Shown here one piece after another: positions 7,841 to 17,452 of a stretch of 29,079 bases of DNA. The DNA comes from Candidatus Aminicenantes bacterium UBA647 (GTDB lineage: Bacteria > Acidobacteriota > Aminicenantia > UBA2199), in NCBI GenBank assembly GCA_002299555.1, contig DBOL01000112.1:1-29079 (forward strand). Reading direction: 5' to 3'. Each line of letters opens with the position of its first letter. Position 1 is the stretch's first letter. Under the pieces are notes generated by a model. It was given only the letters and a program-made list of their open reading frames with translations. It did not search any database and was not told the origin of the DNA. The position numbers and the translations under genes are program-made.

Positions 7841-10522
7841 ATGGCAAAAGATAAGGATGTTCATATTTCTCCCAAGCCGACTTATAAGGATTTGAAACAG
7901 AGGGTAGACGATCTCAAAAAAGAGATATCCAGAGTAAATAAACCCGAAGCTTTCTACCATGCCATACCGGATCTCGTTTTTATTATTTCAAAAGATGGAA
8001 CTTACATTGATTTTAAAGCCGATCATGATTCAGATCTGGCTATCCCAAAAGATCAGATAATCGGGGGAAATATTCGTGATTCCGGTTTTTCGGACAAATA
8101 TCTTAAATTGATTAATCAATATATTAAAAAAACGATCAAAAGCGGTGAAGTACAGACTTTTGAGTATGAGATGTTGACCTCTCATGGTATCGGGATCTAT
8201 GAATGCAGAATGGTCAAACTGAATGAAAATGAGTTGTTAGCAATTGCAAGGAACATAACAAAACACAAGCAGATAAAAGAAGAATTAAGGTTAAAAAATA
8301 CCGTATTTGAGGCCAGCCTTGCAGCAAACAGCACAGCGGATATTAAGGGAAATATTACTCATGCGAATCGGTCATTTCTTAAAGTATGGGGGTACAAAAA
8401 TGAAGAGGAGGTTATTGGAAAGTCACTGACTGAATTTTTTCTGAATAGGGCTGAATTGAATTCTGTTATGGAAAGTCTTAATAAAACCGGTGAATGGAGA
8501 GGTGAATTTACTGCCAGAAAAAAAGACGGGAGCACATTCATTGCCCAGGGATTTGCATCGGTCGTTCATGATTCTATGGGGGATCTTTCAGGATATCAGT
8601 CCACTGTTCTTGATATCAGTGAGCCGAAGAGATCTGAAGAAGCTTTGCGTATCAGCGAGAAGAGGTATAGGGCTCTATTTGAAGATAACAATGATGCTGT
8701 ATTTATTTTTGACCTGAAAGGTATTCATTTGGAGGCGAATAACAAAGCTGCAGAGATGATGGGGTGTTCTGTCAAGGATCTTATAGGGAGGACTTCAACT
8801 AATTTTATTGCGGAAAGTGAAAAGGAGAGCAGCAGTATAAAAATTGAATCATTATTAAGAGGGGAAAAACTTCCCATATATGAAAGACTATTCAAAAAAC
8901 TGGATGGAACAGAATTTCCCGGGGAGGTCAATGCTTCATTAATATATGATAATGAGGGTAAACCGATGCATTTTCAGAACATTGTCAGGGATATAACAAA
9001 ACGGAAGCAGAAAGATCTTGATATTGAAAAAAGAAAAAAGTTCCTGGAATCTTTTCTTAATGATATCCCCGAGGCAATAGTTATCCTGGATCCATCTCAT
9101 AATATAGTGGAGTGGAATCCGGGAGCTGAAAAAATGTTCGGTTATAAACCTCCAGAGGTGATCGGGAAAAATATTGATGATTTAATTACAAACTCAATCG
9201 TCCTTAAAGAGGCAAAAAGTTTTACTAAAAGTGTCTTGGCCGGGAAAGTGATCTATCCTCATGAAACTATTCGATTCAGGAAAGATGGAAAACAGTTGAA
9301 TGTTATTGTATCGGGATCTCCCGTTAAGATAAGAGGTGATTTGCAGGGGATCGTTGCTATATATATAGATGTTTCGATGCAGAAAAAAATAGAGGAAGAA
9401 TTGAAAAAGACTGACAAGCTTGAATCTCTGTCTATACTTGCAGGTGGGATCGCTCACGATTTTAATAATATACTCACTTCGATCTTAGTAAATATTGGCC
9501 TTTTTGAACTTTTCAAAGATGATAAAGTCAAATTGAGTTCCAAGATGAAAAAAATTGAGGCGGCTATTTTCAGAGCAAAAAATCTCACGCAGCAGCTTCT
9601 TACATTTTCTAAAGGAAATGCTCCTGTAAAAAACCCCGCATCTATCAGAGAATTGCTGGAAGAGACAGTAAATTTTTCTTTGAGTGGTTCAAATGTCAAG
9701 TGCAAACTCATTGTGCCGGATGATCTATGGAAAGTTGATATTGATGAAGGTCAGATAAGTCAGGTAATTCAGAATATAACCATAAATGGAGTTCAGGCAA
9801 TGCCGGAGGGAGGGACAATTGAAGTAAGAGCCGGAAATGTCGTCAGGAAGGAGATAAAAGATCTTCCGCTCAAGAAAAGCAGATATATCCGTATTGAATT
9901 CAGGGATCAGGGAATTGGAATTCCGGATTCTCACCTGAAAAATATTTTTGATCCGTTTTTTACCACGAAACAGAAAGGAGGCGGTTTGGGGTTGGCAACA
10001 GCATTCTCCATAATAAAGAATCATGACGGATTGATCACTGTTGAATCAGAATTAGGCAAAACAACAACTTTTTATATATATTTACCGGCTCTTGAAAGAA
10101 AAGTGGAAGAAGAGGAAAAAGATAGCGGGAAAATCATCAAGGGGAGTGGGAGTATCCTGTTGATGGATGATGATGAGATGATTTTGGAGGCTACCGGTGA
10201 ATTGCTGAGATGTATCGGCTATAAAGTTATAACAGCAAAAGATGGGGAAGAAGCTGTCGAGCTCTACAAAAGCCGAATGGATTCACTGGATCCTATTGCC
10301 TGTGTTATTTTAGACCTTACCATTCCTAACGGATTGGGTGGAAGAGAAACCGTAAAAGAGATGTTGAAAATTGACCCTGATGTAAAAGCTCTGGTCAGCA
10401 GTGGGTATTCAATTGACTCTATCATTTCAGAATATAAAAAATTCGGGTTTGTCGGAGCAATCCCTAAGCCATATGTAATAGAGGAATTGAGTTTACTGAT
10501 AAATAAAATACTTAAGGGATAG
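7841..10522 (+). CDS. Soluble four-PAS hybrid histidine kinase with C-terminal receiver
   Basis: 893 aa with no membrane segment, so a cytoplasmic sensor. Order: short coiled coil (~12-34), PAS ~36-140, PAS ~148-268, PAS ~275-392, PAS ~400-518, then HisKA with phospho-acceptor H539 in GGIAHDFNN, HATPase_c (N box near 645, G1 DQGIGIPD near 689, G2 GGGLGLA near 715), and a receiver with acidic pocket DDD near 775, phospho-acceptor D825 and conserved K876. All catalytic residues are present, so autophosphorylation and intramolecular phosphotransfer to D825 are expected. The receiver has no output domain and no separate regulator is adjacent, so phosphate probably passes to a distant partner. The gene is transcribed alone from a near-leaderless promoter. 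Confidence 0.92.
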   Translation: MAKDKDVHISPKPTYKDLKQRVDDLKKEISRVNKPEAFYHAIPDLVFIISKDGTYIDFKADHDSDLAIPKDQIIGGNIRDSGFSDKYLKLINQYIKKTIKSGEVQTFEYEMLTSHGIGIYECRMVKLNENELLAIARNITKHKQIKEELRLKNTVFEASLAANSTADIKGNITHANRSFLKVWGYKNEEEVIGKSLTEFFLNRAELNSVMESLNKTGEWRGEFTARKKDGSTFIAQGFASVVHDSMGDLSGYQSTVLDISEPKRSEEALRISEKRYRALFEDNNDAVFIFDLKGIHLEANNKAAEMMGCSVKDLIGRTSTNFIAESEKESSSIKIESLLRGEKLPIYERLFKKLDGTEFPGEVNASLIYDNEGKPMHFQNIVRDITKRKQKDLDIEKRKKFLESFLNDIPEAIVILDPSHNIVEWNPGAEKMFGYKPPEVIGKNIDDLITNSIVLKEAKSFTKSVLAGKVIYPHETIRFRKDGKQLNVIVSGSPVKIRGDLQGIVAIYIDVSMQKKIEEELKKTDKLESLSILAGGIAHDFNNILTSILVNIGLFELFKDDKVKLSSKMKKIEAAIFRAKNLTQQLLTFSKGNAPVKNPASIRELLEETVNFSLSGSNVKCKLIVPDDLWKVDIDEGQISQVIQNITINGVQAMPEGGTIEVRAGNVVRKEIKDLPLKKSRYIRIEFRDQGIGIPDSHLKNIFDPFFTTKQKGGGLGLATAFSIIKNHDGLITVESELGKTTTFYIYLPALERKVEEEEKDSGKIIKGSGSILLMDDDEMILEATGELLRCIGYKVITAKDGEEAVELYKSRMDSLDPIACVILDLTIPNGLGGRETVKEMLKIDPDVKALVSSGYSIDSIISEYKKFGFVGAIPKPYVIEELSLLINKILKG

Positions 10523-10616
10523 TTCGAAATCAAAGATAATTTTGTTCCCTTCATTTAAATAATTGTCCTGAGAAATTTTCCCGGTATTTTTGTATAATTA
10601 TAAAAAGGAGATCAAT

Positions 10617-10880
10617 ATGAAAAAATCTGCTGCATCTCACGGGGGGGTTGCTGTAACATCTATGGTGTTCGGATCAATAATGACTGAAATACTTCGTCCC
10701 GGATTCCCCGGCCTTGACAGATTTTTTGAAAGTTTCGGATTGGGCCTTTCTGATCTGATCAATAGCATTTTAAATATTCATACTGATGCGGCAGCTTTCA
10801 AACCGATCATTATCGGCCTCTTAATCGGGGTAGTATGGGGGATGATCTACGGTCTGGCAAGACACAGAACTAACCCTTAA
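10617..10880 (+). CDS. Small two-helix membrane protein, function unknown
   Basis: 87 aa from ATG 10617, chosen because AAAAAGGAG lies ~6 bases upstream; the frame extends to a TTG at 10590 inside a TATAAT-like element (10593-10598) that is more likely promoter. Residues ~10-28 (GGVAVTSMVFGSIMTEI) and ~62-80 (IIIGLLIGVVWGMIYGLA) are Gly-rich hydrophobic helices separated by an FESFGLGLSDLIN amphipathic region. It ends HRTNP. No family recognised. It lies 94 bases after the hybrid kinase and 85 before the glycosyltransferase, with no evidence of shared function. Confidence 0.7.
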   Translation: MKKSAASHGGVAVTSMVFGSIMTEILRPGFPGLDRFFESFGLGLSDLINSILNIHTDAAAFKPIIIGLLIGVVWGMIYGLARHRTNP

Positions 10881-10940
10881 CATCAGGCTTCCCCTTAAAT
10901 CTGAAACTATTTATTCACTTGCTTCCCATTTAGTTAAAAC

Positions 10941-10949
10941 TGGTATACT
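10941..10949 (+). promoter_or_regulatory. Extended -10 promoter element
   Basis: TGG-TATACT fits an extended -10 (TGnTATAAT); a weak -35 TTGCTT lies at 10919-10924 (19-base spacer). Predicted RNA start near 10956, ~10 bases before the glycosyltransferase ATG, leaving no room for a normal ribosome site. Confidence 0.45.
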
Positions 10950-10965
10950 ATCTTATCAAAATAAG

Positions 10966-11760
10966 ATGGAGAACCCTGGAATAACTGTAGTCATAGCAGC
11001 CTACAATTCGGAGAAATATCTGCTCAAGGCTATCGATAGTGTATTGCAGCAGAGTTATGAAAACTTTGAATTGATCGTTGTGGATGATGGATCTACTGAT
11101 AATACCAGAAGTATAGTCCAACAACTTATTGATGAGAACACCTTTGAAAAATTCAAATATATTTATCAGGCACATAGTGGGATAAGCGGGGCAAGAAATG
11201 AAGGTATAGAAAGATCCGGGAAAGAGATAATAGTTGTCTTGGATTCAGATGACGAATATCTCCCGGATACACTTACAACAATCGCCTCATTTTTTAAAGA
11301 TAATCCTGAGACTGATCTGATGTATGGAAACATAAATGTTATTGACAACTATGGAAGATATATCAGAAAGAAAAAATACAGGTCCTACGGGAATGATGAG
11401 CTTAAAAAAAAGATCTTCAGATCGGTTTTTGTCCCCTTCAAGCATTCGGCCATTGCATATAAGAAGGACTCAGTTATAAAAACCGGCTTGTATAATCCTG
11501 AGTATAAACGTCTTGTGGATGTTGACCTGATGATAAGATTTATCAATGATAACCGGAAAGTAACCCATCTTGATAAATTACTGACGAATTTCAGGAGACA
11601 TGGGACGAATATTTCGAACAATAGAATTGCCCAGCAGAAGTTCTGGTTTAAACTGATAAAGGAAAATTATCCGAACAAATTAACCAGGCTCAGTTTGAAT
11701 ATCTACCGCTTTCTGGTGGAGATGTCCAAATATTTTTTTAACTTTTTTGTTAAATATTAA
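10966..11760 (+). CDS. Family 2 glycosyltransferase
   Basis: 264 aa, cytoplasmic or membrane-associated. A GT-A fold is shown by the N-terminal TVVIAAYNSEKYL motif, D40-D41 in VVDDGSTDN for nucleotide-sugar binding, the SGARNEGI loop, and the metal-binding DSDDE at 93-97. A later Asp in RLVDVDLMIRF and the Arg/His-rich RRHGTNIS segment are typical of inverting GT2 enzymes. It transfers a sugar from an NDP-sugar, probably to a surface glycan or lipid-linked acceptor; donor and acceptor cannot be predicted. The C-terminus is amphipathic and aromatic (YFFNFFVKY), perhaps a membrane contact. There are no other polysaccharide genes beside it, so it is an orphan. No Shine-Dalgarno site precedes the ATG. 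Confidence 0.88.
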   Translation: MENPGITVVIAAYNSEKYLLKAIDSVLQQSYENFELIVVDDGSTDNTRSIVQQLIDENTFEKFKYIYQAHSGISGARNEGIERSGKEIIVVLDSDDEYLPDTLTTIASFFKDNPETDLMYGNINVIDNYGRYIRKKKYRSYGNDELKKKIFRSVFVPFKHSAIAYKKDSVIKTGLYNPEYKRLVDVDLMIRFINDNRKVTHLDKLLTNFRRHGTNISNNRIAQQKFWFKLIKENYPNKLTRLSLNIYRFLVEMSKYFFNFFVKY

Positions 11761-11822
11761 TTCAACAATCGCCTAATATTCAGCATAATTAACAATTATC
11801 GGGCTGGATAAATTCGTCTTCT

Positions 11823-14800
11823 TCATTCCTCAAGTCCGAATCCGGGAATCCAGGGTGCTCCTAACTCCTTCGCACGTTTTAAAAGTTTAGTAAACTCTTC
11901 CTTCTGAATTAACCTTACTCTGTTTTTAACTTTAGAGAACATACCTCGGATCTTATCCAGTTTGGTTCTTTCATAATCACGGACAGGCCTCAATACTGAT
12001 CCAAATTTACTGCCGAGATCCCAGAAATAGTTTGATATCCCAGGTTTCACCGGTTCACTCCTGTTCCACTTTGTTGAATCCCCTCGTAGTTCATCAGAGA
12101 TATCTTTAAGTTTGCCTTCCAGAGTCAGAATATTTGCAAGGAAATTTCCATTATCTTTTCTTGTTTCCGGCAAGGCTTTTTTTAGATATTTCAACCCTTC
12201 AGTCATTTTACTTATTACAGATGAGAGGGCTGTGAAATCACGGTCCATTTTTTTAAGTTCAGAATGAAAAGCTGTAATATCCCTCATTTCCGGATCGGTC
12301 AAGTTCATACCTGATATGGGGGTACAAACTATAGTCTCTTTTTGTGAAACGGATCTCATGACACCATCTGTCATTTTATATGCAGTAACATAATATTTCC
12401 CGGGAAGGATTACGTTGCCTCTCCTTCTGTATCTCCATGAATATGAAAAGGGAGAAGAAGACTTGGGGATGCTCAGCCTTACCTCATTTTGAGATGATTC
12501 TCTTAAATTCCAATTGACCCGGTGTAATCCCTTTTTAGCAGGAGAATCGATACGCCTGATAACATCACCATTCTCATTTGTGATCTGAAGTATGAGTTTG
12601 GGTGAGGATTCTCTTGCTTCTTTTTTTATATTATCCCATCCGGGGAAAGGGACATCTTTTCCTGTTTTTGACAGTTCTTTTTCTCTTTTCTTTCTCAGGT
12701 CTTTATTGCTCTTCAGTGATTCCTTCAAATAATATGTTATTGTTGCTCCATACTTGGGATTTTCCCCTTCGTAGAAAGTATGTCCCTGCCCACCACCTGA
12801 TACTCTCATCAGGTTGAATAGAAGTGCAGGTTTTACCGGGAAGAGGATAAAATCTTTTTCCAATTCTGTTTTGCTGATCTTTCTGAGTGGTGAATAATCA
12901 TCAAGGATATAGAACCCTCTGCCGAATGTGCCGCAGACCAGATCGTTCTCATTTTTCTGTATTTTTATGTCCCGGACTGCTATCGTGGGGATCCCGCTTT
13001 TAAGTGCGGTCCAATTGTTGCCTCCTGTAATGGAGCAATGGACACCAAACTCGGTTCCGAGAAACAGGATGTCTTTATCCACATGATCCTGCTCAATACT
13101 CCATAATATATATTTGTCGGGGATATTTCCTGCTATTGATCTCCAGCTTTTCCCCCTGTCCGTACTTTTGAGAATATAGGGTTTGAAATTTCCCCTTTTA
13201 TGATCATCAAAGAGAGCATAAACCGTATCTCTTTCATGTTTTGAGGCCATAACTTCGTTTACAAATGTTCCATAAGGGATTCCCGGGAATTTCTCTATCT
13301 TTCTCCAGTTTTTCCCTCCGTCATCTGTAACCTGGATCAATCCATCATCAGTTCCGCAATAGATCAGCCCCTCCATCAGAGGTGATTCATCAATTGTGAC
13401 CACGTTACTATAGTATGACATTGCATCGTTGTCCCAGACTGCATTTATACTCCAGCTCCGTCCCATGAACTTCTCCTCAAGACGGCTGATCCCTTTAGAT
13501 AAGTCTCCGCTTATCGCTGTCCAGGTGTCCCCTCTGTCTTCACTTTTGTAAAGCCTTTGTGAAGGGAAATACAATCTGTTCGAATTATGAGGGCTTATTA
13601 TAAGGGGGGCATCCCAATTCCATCTGTTTGCTTCTTCACCCGGTTCTTCTATAGGCCTGATAGGGACACTATCTCCATTCCTCTTATCATAACGGATCAT
13701 ATATCCTACCTGTGCTTCTGTATACATAATGTTCGGATCTTCCGGGTCGAACTGGCAGGTATAACCGTCGCCACCCATAGTTATCCTCCAATCGCTATTC
13801 CATATTCCGTCCCTTCTTGTTGTTCTTGAGGGTCCTAATTGTGTGCAATTATCCTGGGTACCGCCCAACACATTGTAGAACGGTTTTTCATTATCAACAG
13901 CTATACGATAGTATTGTGTGATCGGGAGATTTGCTATGTATCTCCAGGTCTTCCCGCTGTCCCATGTTTCATATATGCCACCGTCACTTCCGGCAAGTAA
14001 GTAGCCGGGTTTTTCCGGATGGAATGCAAGGGCGTGGTTGTCGCCGTGTTTTTTGTCTTCGGGGACCTTTCCCCAAGTGCCGCCACCATCGTTGCTGACA
14101 AGGATATTGATCTCCATTGAATATATCTTGTCAAATTGGTGTGGTGACGCAAATAGTTCCTGATAATAGTGTGGACCTGTCCCGGGTGTGGTATAGGATG
14201 ATTTTTTCTTCCAGTTCTGACCGCCATCTGAAGATCTGTAGAATGTGATCTTCCTGATCGCTGTCTCAACTGAAGCGTAAATGACATCGGGTCTTTGAGG
14301 AGATATAGTGAGTGCGATCTGTCCAAGGTTTTCCTTTGGAAGCCCTTTGATAATTTTCGACCAGTTCTCTCCTCCATTATATGTTTTATAAATAGCTGAA
14401 CCCGGGCCACCGTTTATCAATGCGGACACATGACGCCTGCGTTGATGGGTAGCTGCATAAAGTACTTTCGGATTTCTCGGATCCATTATGATATCAGTGG
14501 CTCCGGTATCTTTGTCTACTGTCAGGGAAGCTTTCCACGTTTCCCCGCCATCTATACTTTTAAAGATGCCTCTTTCTCCGCCTGCAGACCATAAAGGGCC
14601 CTCAGCTGCTACAAAGATCATATCTGAATTTGAAGGGTTGATTATTATCTTATCTATATGTTCGCTTTTCTTTAATCCCATGTTTTTCCAGGATTGGCCA
14701 CCATCAATACTTTTATAAACTCCGTCACCATATCCGACATGACGTCCACTCACATTTTCTCCTGTCCCGACCCAGATGATATTTGAATTGTTCGGATCGA

Positions 14801-15098
14801 TAGAAATGCATCCGATGGAATATGAAGATTGACCATCAAATACAGGTTTAAAAGTTGTCCCCGCATTAGTTGTCTTCCAGACTCCGCCTGAGCCTACAGC
14901 TACAAACCATGTTTTTGTATCCTTGGGATCTATAGCGAGATCTGCAATTCTTCCCGACATGAAACCGGGTCCAATAGACCTGAACTTCAATCCACTCAAT
15001 GCCTTATCTACCGATGAAGATCCTGATTCGATTTTTTTTGCATTCAAGCCTACAACCAGAATTGAAATAAGAAAAATTATTAAGAATAAACGTTTCAT
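11823..15098 (-). CDS. Exported VPS10/sortilin-like BNR-repeat beta-propeller protein
   Basis: 1091 aa. The minus-strand AGGGAGG lies 8 bases before the ATG, with a TATAAT (15134-15129) further up. Residues 1-20 are a signal peptide. Residues ~35-760 contain at least ten Asp-box (BNR) motifs of the form S-x-D-G-G-x-x-W (e.g. SIDGGQSW, SSDGGQNW, TDDGGKNW, STDRGKSW), as in the VPS10/sortilin 10-bladed propeller and WD40/YVTN/BNR-like exported proteins. Residues ~800-930 form a beta-rich domain (LQITNENGDVIRRI.., GKYYVTAYKM) like a fibronectin-type module, and ~945-1091 are helical and charged. Such proteins are often labelled glycosyl hydrolases, but the propeller alone does not show catalysis; binding of peptide or glycan at the cell surface is equally likely. 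Confidence 0.9.
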   Translation of the reverse strand: MKRLFLIIFLISILVVGLNAKKIESGSSSVDKALSGLKFRSIGPGFMSGRIADLAIDPKDTKTWFVAVGSGGVWKTTNAGTTFKPVFDGQSSYSIGCISIDPNNSNIIWVGTGENVSGRHVGYGDGVYKSIDGGQSWKNMGLKKSEHIDKIIINPSNSDMIFVAAEGPLWSAGGERGIFKSIDGGETWKASLTVDKDTGATDIIMDPRNPKVLYAATHQRRRHVSALINGGPGSAIYKTYNGGENWSKIIKGLPKENLGQIALTISPQRPDVIYASVETAIRKITFYRSSDGGQNWKKKSSYTTPGTGPHYYQELFASPHQFDKIYSMEINILVSNDGGGTWGKVPEDKKHGDNHALAFHPEKPGYLLAGSDGGIYETWDSGKTWRYIANLPITQYYRIAVDNEKPFYNVLGGTQDNCTQLGPSRTTRRDGIWNSDWRITMGGDGYTCQFDPEDPNIMYTEAQVGYMIRYDKRNGDSVPIRPIEEPGEEANRWNWDAPLIISPHNSNRLYFPSQRLYKSEDRGDTWTAISGDLSKGISRLEEKFMGRSWSINAVWDNDAMSYYSNVVTIDESPLMEGLIYCGTDDGLIQVTDDGGKNWRKIEKFPGIPYGTFVNEVMASKHERDTVYALFDDHKRGNFKPYILKSTDRGKSWRSIAGNIPDKYILWSIEQDHVDKDILFLGTEFGVHCSITGGNNWTALKSGIPTIAVRDIKIQKNENDLVCGTFGRGFYILDDYSPLRKISKTELEKDFILFPVKPALLFNLMRVSGGGQGHTFYEGENPKYGATITYYLKESLKSNKDLRKKREKELSKTGKDVPFPGWDNIKKEARESSPKLILQITNENGDVIRRIDSPAKKGLHRVNWNLRESSQNEVRLSIPKSSSPFSYSWRYRRRGNVILPGKYYVTAYKMTDGVMRSVSQKETIVCTPISGMNLTDPEMRDITAFHSELKKMDRDFTALSSVISKMTEGLKYLKKALPETRKDNGNFLANILTLEGKLKDISDELRGDSTKWNRSEPVKPGISNYFWDLGSKFGSVLRPVRDYERTKLDKIRGMFSKVKNRVRLIQKEEFTKLLKRAKELGAPWIPGFGLEE

Positions 15099-15128
15099 GA
15101 TAATTACCTCCCTAGGATAATAATGTTA

Positions 15129-15134
15129 ATTATA
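15129..15134 (-). promoter_or_regulatory. Putative -10 for the VPS10/BNR gene
   Basis: TATAAT on the minus strand, ~31 bases before the start codon. This leaves a leader that contains the AGGGAGG ribosome site. No good -35 seen. The rest of the 287-base divergent spacer up to 15385 holds only the promoter of the diguanylate cyclase. Confidence 0.35.
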
Positions 15135-15349
15135 TGAGAAAAAAGATTTATTTTACAGGTATGCATGATCTTAATCTGTCTTTTACGGTAAAAGTGGAAA
15201 ATTGTTATAGTTATCAGTAGACAGGAGAAAAAATATAGTACTTGAGATTTAGAAAAAATGATAAACATTTTTGCGGAAACAAAAGTAATTCAGGCTAGAG
15301 CCATTAAATGATTTCTTTTTCAACCGTATGTTTAGGTTTTGATCCAATA

Positions 15350-15376
15350 TTGCACATAATCTAATTATGATACAAT
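15350..15376 (+). promoter_or_regulatory. Putative near-leaderless promoter
   Basis: TTGCAC (15350-15355), 15-base spacer, TACAAT (15371-15376). The predicted start is within a few bases of the ATG at 15386, with no clear ribosome site. Confidence 0.4.
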
Positions 15377-15385
15377 TATTGGGAT

Positions 15386-16078
15386 ATGTTATCTTCAGAG
15401 GCCATTTCAATAATTGTGATTGGAGGATTAGTGCTCCTTTTTCTGGGTGTTTTTCTCCTTTACATGAAGACATATGTTCTTCGAGAACAAAAATCCAAAC
15501 TGGAAGAACTTGTAGCGAAACGGACAGTGGAACTGGAGGCCGCAAATGCCCAACTGGAAACATTGGTCAGAAATGATCCACTTACAGGTGTGATGAACAG
15601 AAGGGGATTTGATGAGAAATTTGAAGAGGAGTGGAGAAGAGCAACCCGTTATGGAGCTTTTATCTCGATTCTAATGATAGATGTGGATTACTTTAAAAAT
15701 TACAATGATACTCTTGGTCATCAGGCAGGGGACAGGGCATTGAAAATGATCGCTGCCGCACTTTCAAAATTATTCAAAAGGGCAGGCGAGATAGTTGCCC
15801 GGTATGGTGGAGAAGAGTTTGTTATCCTGATGCCAGGAGTTACTCTCGGAGAAACAATTGAGGCTGCAGAGAGAGCAAGGCTGCAGGTCGAGGAATTGAA
15901 GTTGTCCCACCCGTCGTCGGAAGCGGCAGCAGTAGTTACTGTAAGTATCGGTCATTCAATAGGGCTCCCCGGAAAAGAGAACTCTAAAACTGCACTGATC
16001 TCAGCGGCAGATAAAGCACTATATAAAGCAAAAGTGAACGGTCGGAACAGAGTAGAGGGAGAAAAAACTCCCGGATGA
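15386..16078 (+). CDS. Membrane-anchored diguanylate cyclase (GGDEF)
   Basis: 230 aa. One membrane helix (~7-27) is followed by a short coiled coil (~33-64) and a GGDEF domain from ~67 to the end. The active-site signature is GGEEF (141-145) with the metal-binding Asp in MIDVDYFKNYND and the NRRGFD motif, so it should make c-di-GMP from two GTP. The inhibitory I-site position reads RAGE rather than RxxD, so product inhibition may be lost. There is no extracytoplasmic sensor domain of any size; the N-terminus is only ~5 residues before the helix. Regulation may act through dimerisation of the coiled coil. Single gene between two minus-strand genes. Confidence 0.9.
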   Translation: MLSSEAISIIVIGGLVLLFLGVFLLYMKTYVLREQKSKLEELVAKRTVELEAANAQLETLVRNDPLTGVMNRRGFDEKFEEEWRRATRYGAFISILMIDVDYFKNYNDTLGHQAGDRALKMIAAALSKLFKRAGEIVARYGGEEFVILMPGVTLGETIEAAERARLQVEELKLSHPSSEAAAVVTVSIGHSIGLPGKENSKTALISAADKALYKAKVNGRNRVEGEKTPG

Positions 16079-16097
16079 TGAAAAGTTTTGTAAATGC

Positions 16098-17297
16098 CTA
16101 TATTTTGGGGATTTTTAATTTAATGATCTGATCTCTTATAGCTGAAGTGAGATCACTTAGAGCTTCAATGGGGCAGAGTATTTTACACCATGGTCTTCTG
16201 ATGAACATAGATGCGATCATGAATATAGCCATTAGACCGAACATCAATGAAGTTCCGGTCAGCGCAAAGAAAGTACTGAATATCTCATAATTCAGGAAAG
16301 ATGGTGTCCGGTAATAAAAAGCGAATAAAAGTACAAGCCAAACGAGAGTCCTCTGTAAAATTGTAAATATAGTACTCAGTTTTTTCTGAATCTTTATCTT
16401 GCCTCCGCCTATCAATGCCATGCAGTCCTGTACTGCGCCGAAGGGGCAGAACCAGTTACAATAGAGTTTTTTTTTGTTGATCAGGATCATTCCGAAAACA
16501 CTGAATATGAGCATATACCAGTATAAGTTAATATGCCAATCGGGCCAGTAGCCAAGGAGGAATTGATTTGTCTTATTAATAGACAGTGGAACCGTAAACC
16601 AGAATCCTAATATGAACATTCCTGCAAGCATTGTTATCCATCGGATCGTTTTTTTGATCCGTGTCCTGGTTTGGATCCCGACCAGAACAATAAGGTAGAG
16701 GATAATTAGCGTCACTTCGGGTATGCCGAATTTTATTTTCGGAGGGAGATGTAATGGAACTTTCAGATCTAACTGTTCAACAGCTATCTTCTGCACACCT
16801 ATCCTTACAGCTTCTGCTATTCCTGCTGATGTATATGTAGCACCCGATATGGCATCAAAATCCTTCCCGTTCTCGAATTGATCTTTGTATGTCTTGTTTT
16901 TCAATTGTTTCAGAAATTGTTTATCAATTACCTTTTTAAAATAGGAAAATGTCTCTTTGTTTGATACAACAGCCAGATCCAGGATCTTCCCGGATTTGTC
17001 GACCAACACTCCGACTTCAAGTGGTCCTGCAAATCCAGCTGCTTCACCACCTGTAATATATCCGGTAATATTCTTCTCATTATCAGTATCAAAACATTCG
17101 AACAATTTGTTTGCGACCACTCTGTACCCGCTCCCCTCGGGGATCAGTATCCGGATCTTATATTCCAGATCACTCTCCTCTCTTTTAAGCCCGAGGAATC
17201 CTGCAAGTATCAGAGAAGCAATGGAGATTAAAAAGATCAAACGGATCAGCAATGGCTTCTTGTTTTTTTTTCTCTGATAAACCTTTTCCTTTCTCAT
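16098..17297 (-). CDS. NosR-like FMN-binding/4Fe-4S membrane protein
   Basis: 399 aa from the ATG at 17297 (an in-frame TTG at 17306 would add three residues; neither has a strong ribosome site). Order: basic N-terminus, membrane helix ~17-37, extracytoplasmic FMN-binding domain (~55-170) with the flavinylation motif D148-AISGA-T154 recognised by ApbE, then five or so membrane helices carrying two C-x3-C-P motifs: C280/C284 in YCNWFCP and C371/C375 in WCKILCP, as in NosR/NapH-type polyferredoxins. Known relatives pass electrons across the membrane between quinol or cytosolic donors and exported acceptors. There is no NosZ, ApbE, Rnf or reductase gene in the window, so its partner is unknown. 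Only two C-x3-CP motifs are present and no ferredoxin-like C-terminal CxxCxxC domain follows. Confidence 0.85.
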   Translation of the reverse strand: MRKEKVYQRKKNKKPLLIRLIFLISIASLILAGFLGLKREESDLEYKIRILIPEGSGYRVVANKLFECFDTDNEKNITGYITGGEAAGFAGPLEVGVLVDKSGKILDLAVVSNKETFSYFKKVIDKQFLKQLKNKTYKDQFENGKDFDAISGATYTSAGIAEAVRIGVQKIAVEQLDLKVPLHLPPKIKFGIPEVTLIILYLIVLVGIQTRTRIKKTIRWITMLAGMFILGFWFTVPLSINKTNQFLLGYWPDWHINLYWYMLIFSVFGMILINKKKLYCNWFCPFGAVQDCMALIGGGKIKIQKKLSTIFTILQRTLVWLVLLFAFYYRTPSFLNYEIFSTFFALTGTSLMFGLMAIFMIASMFIRRPWCKILCPIEALSDLTSAIRDQIIKLKIPKI

Positions 17298-17424
17298 GAT
17301 CTTCAAATTAATTAGAGATTATATTATGGATCTATCAGTAGTTCAATCTGTAGTGACTGAATGAGAATCTGAATTCAGTTGGAACCAATCATATGGGTCA
17401 TCCGTATTAGTGTTATGGATTTCG

Positions 17425-17436
17425 ATCTATATAGAT
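17425..17436. promoter_or_regulatory. Perfect 12-bp palindrome upstream of propeller gene
   Basis: ATCTATATAGAT is its own reverse complement. It lies in the 155-bp divergent spacer, 5 bases before the AAGGAGG of the 6-bladed propeller gene. It could be an operator or part of an AT-rich promoter; a chance palindrome of this length is possible. Confidence 0.25.
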
Positions 17437-17452
17437 TGTTAAGGAGGATACT

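Noticed and set aside
10513..10554. Inverted repeat AAGGGA...TCCCTT after the hybrid kinase
   Set aside because: The loop is about 26 bases and no T-run follows, so it is not a convincing terminator.
13934..14410. 158-codon minus-strand frame inside the VPS10/BNR gene
   Set aside because: Same strand, other frame of a clear repeat protein; composition is His/Arg/Thr-rich and typical of a shadow frame.
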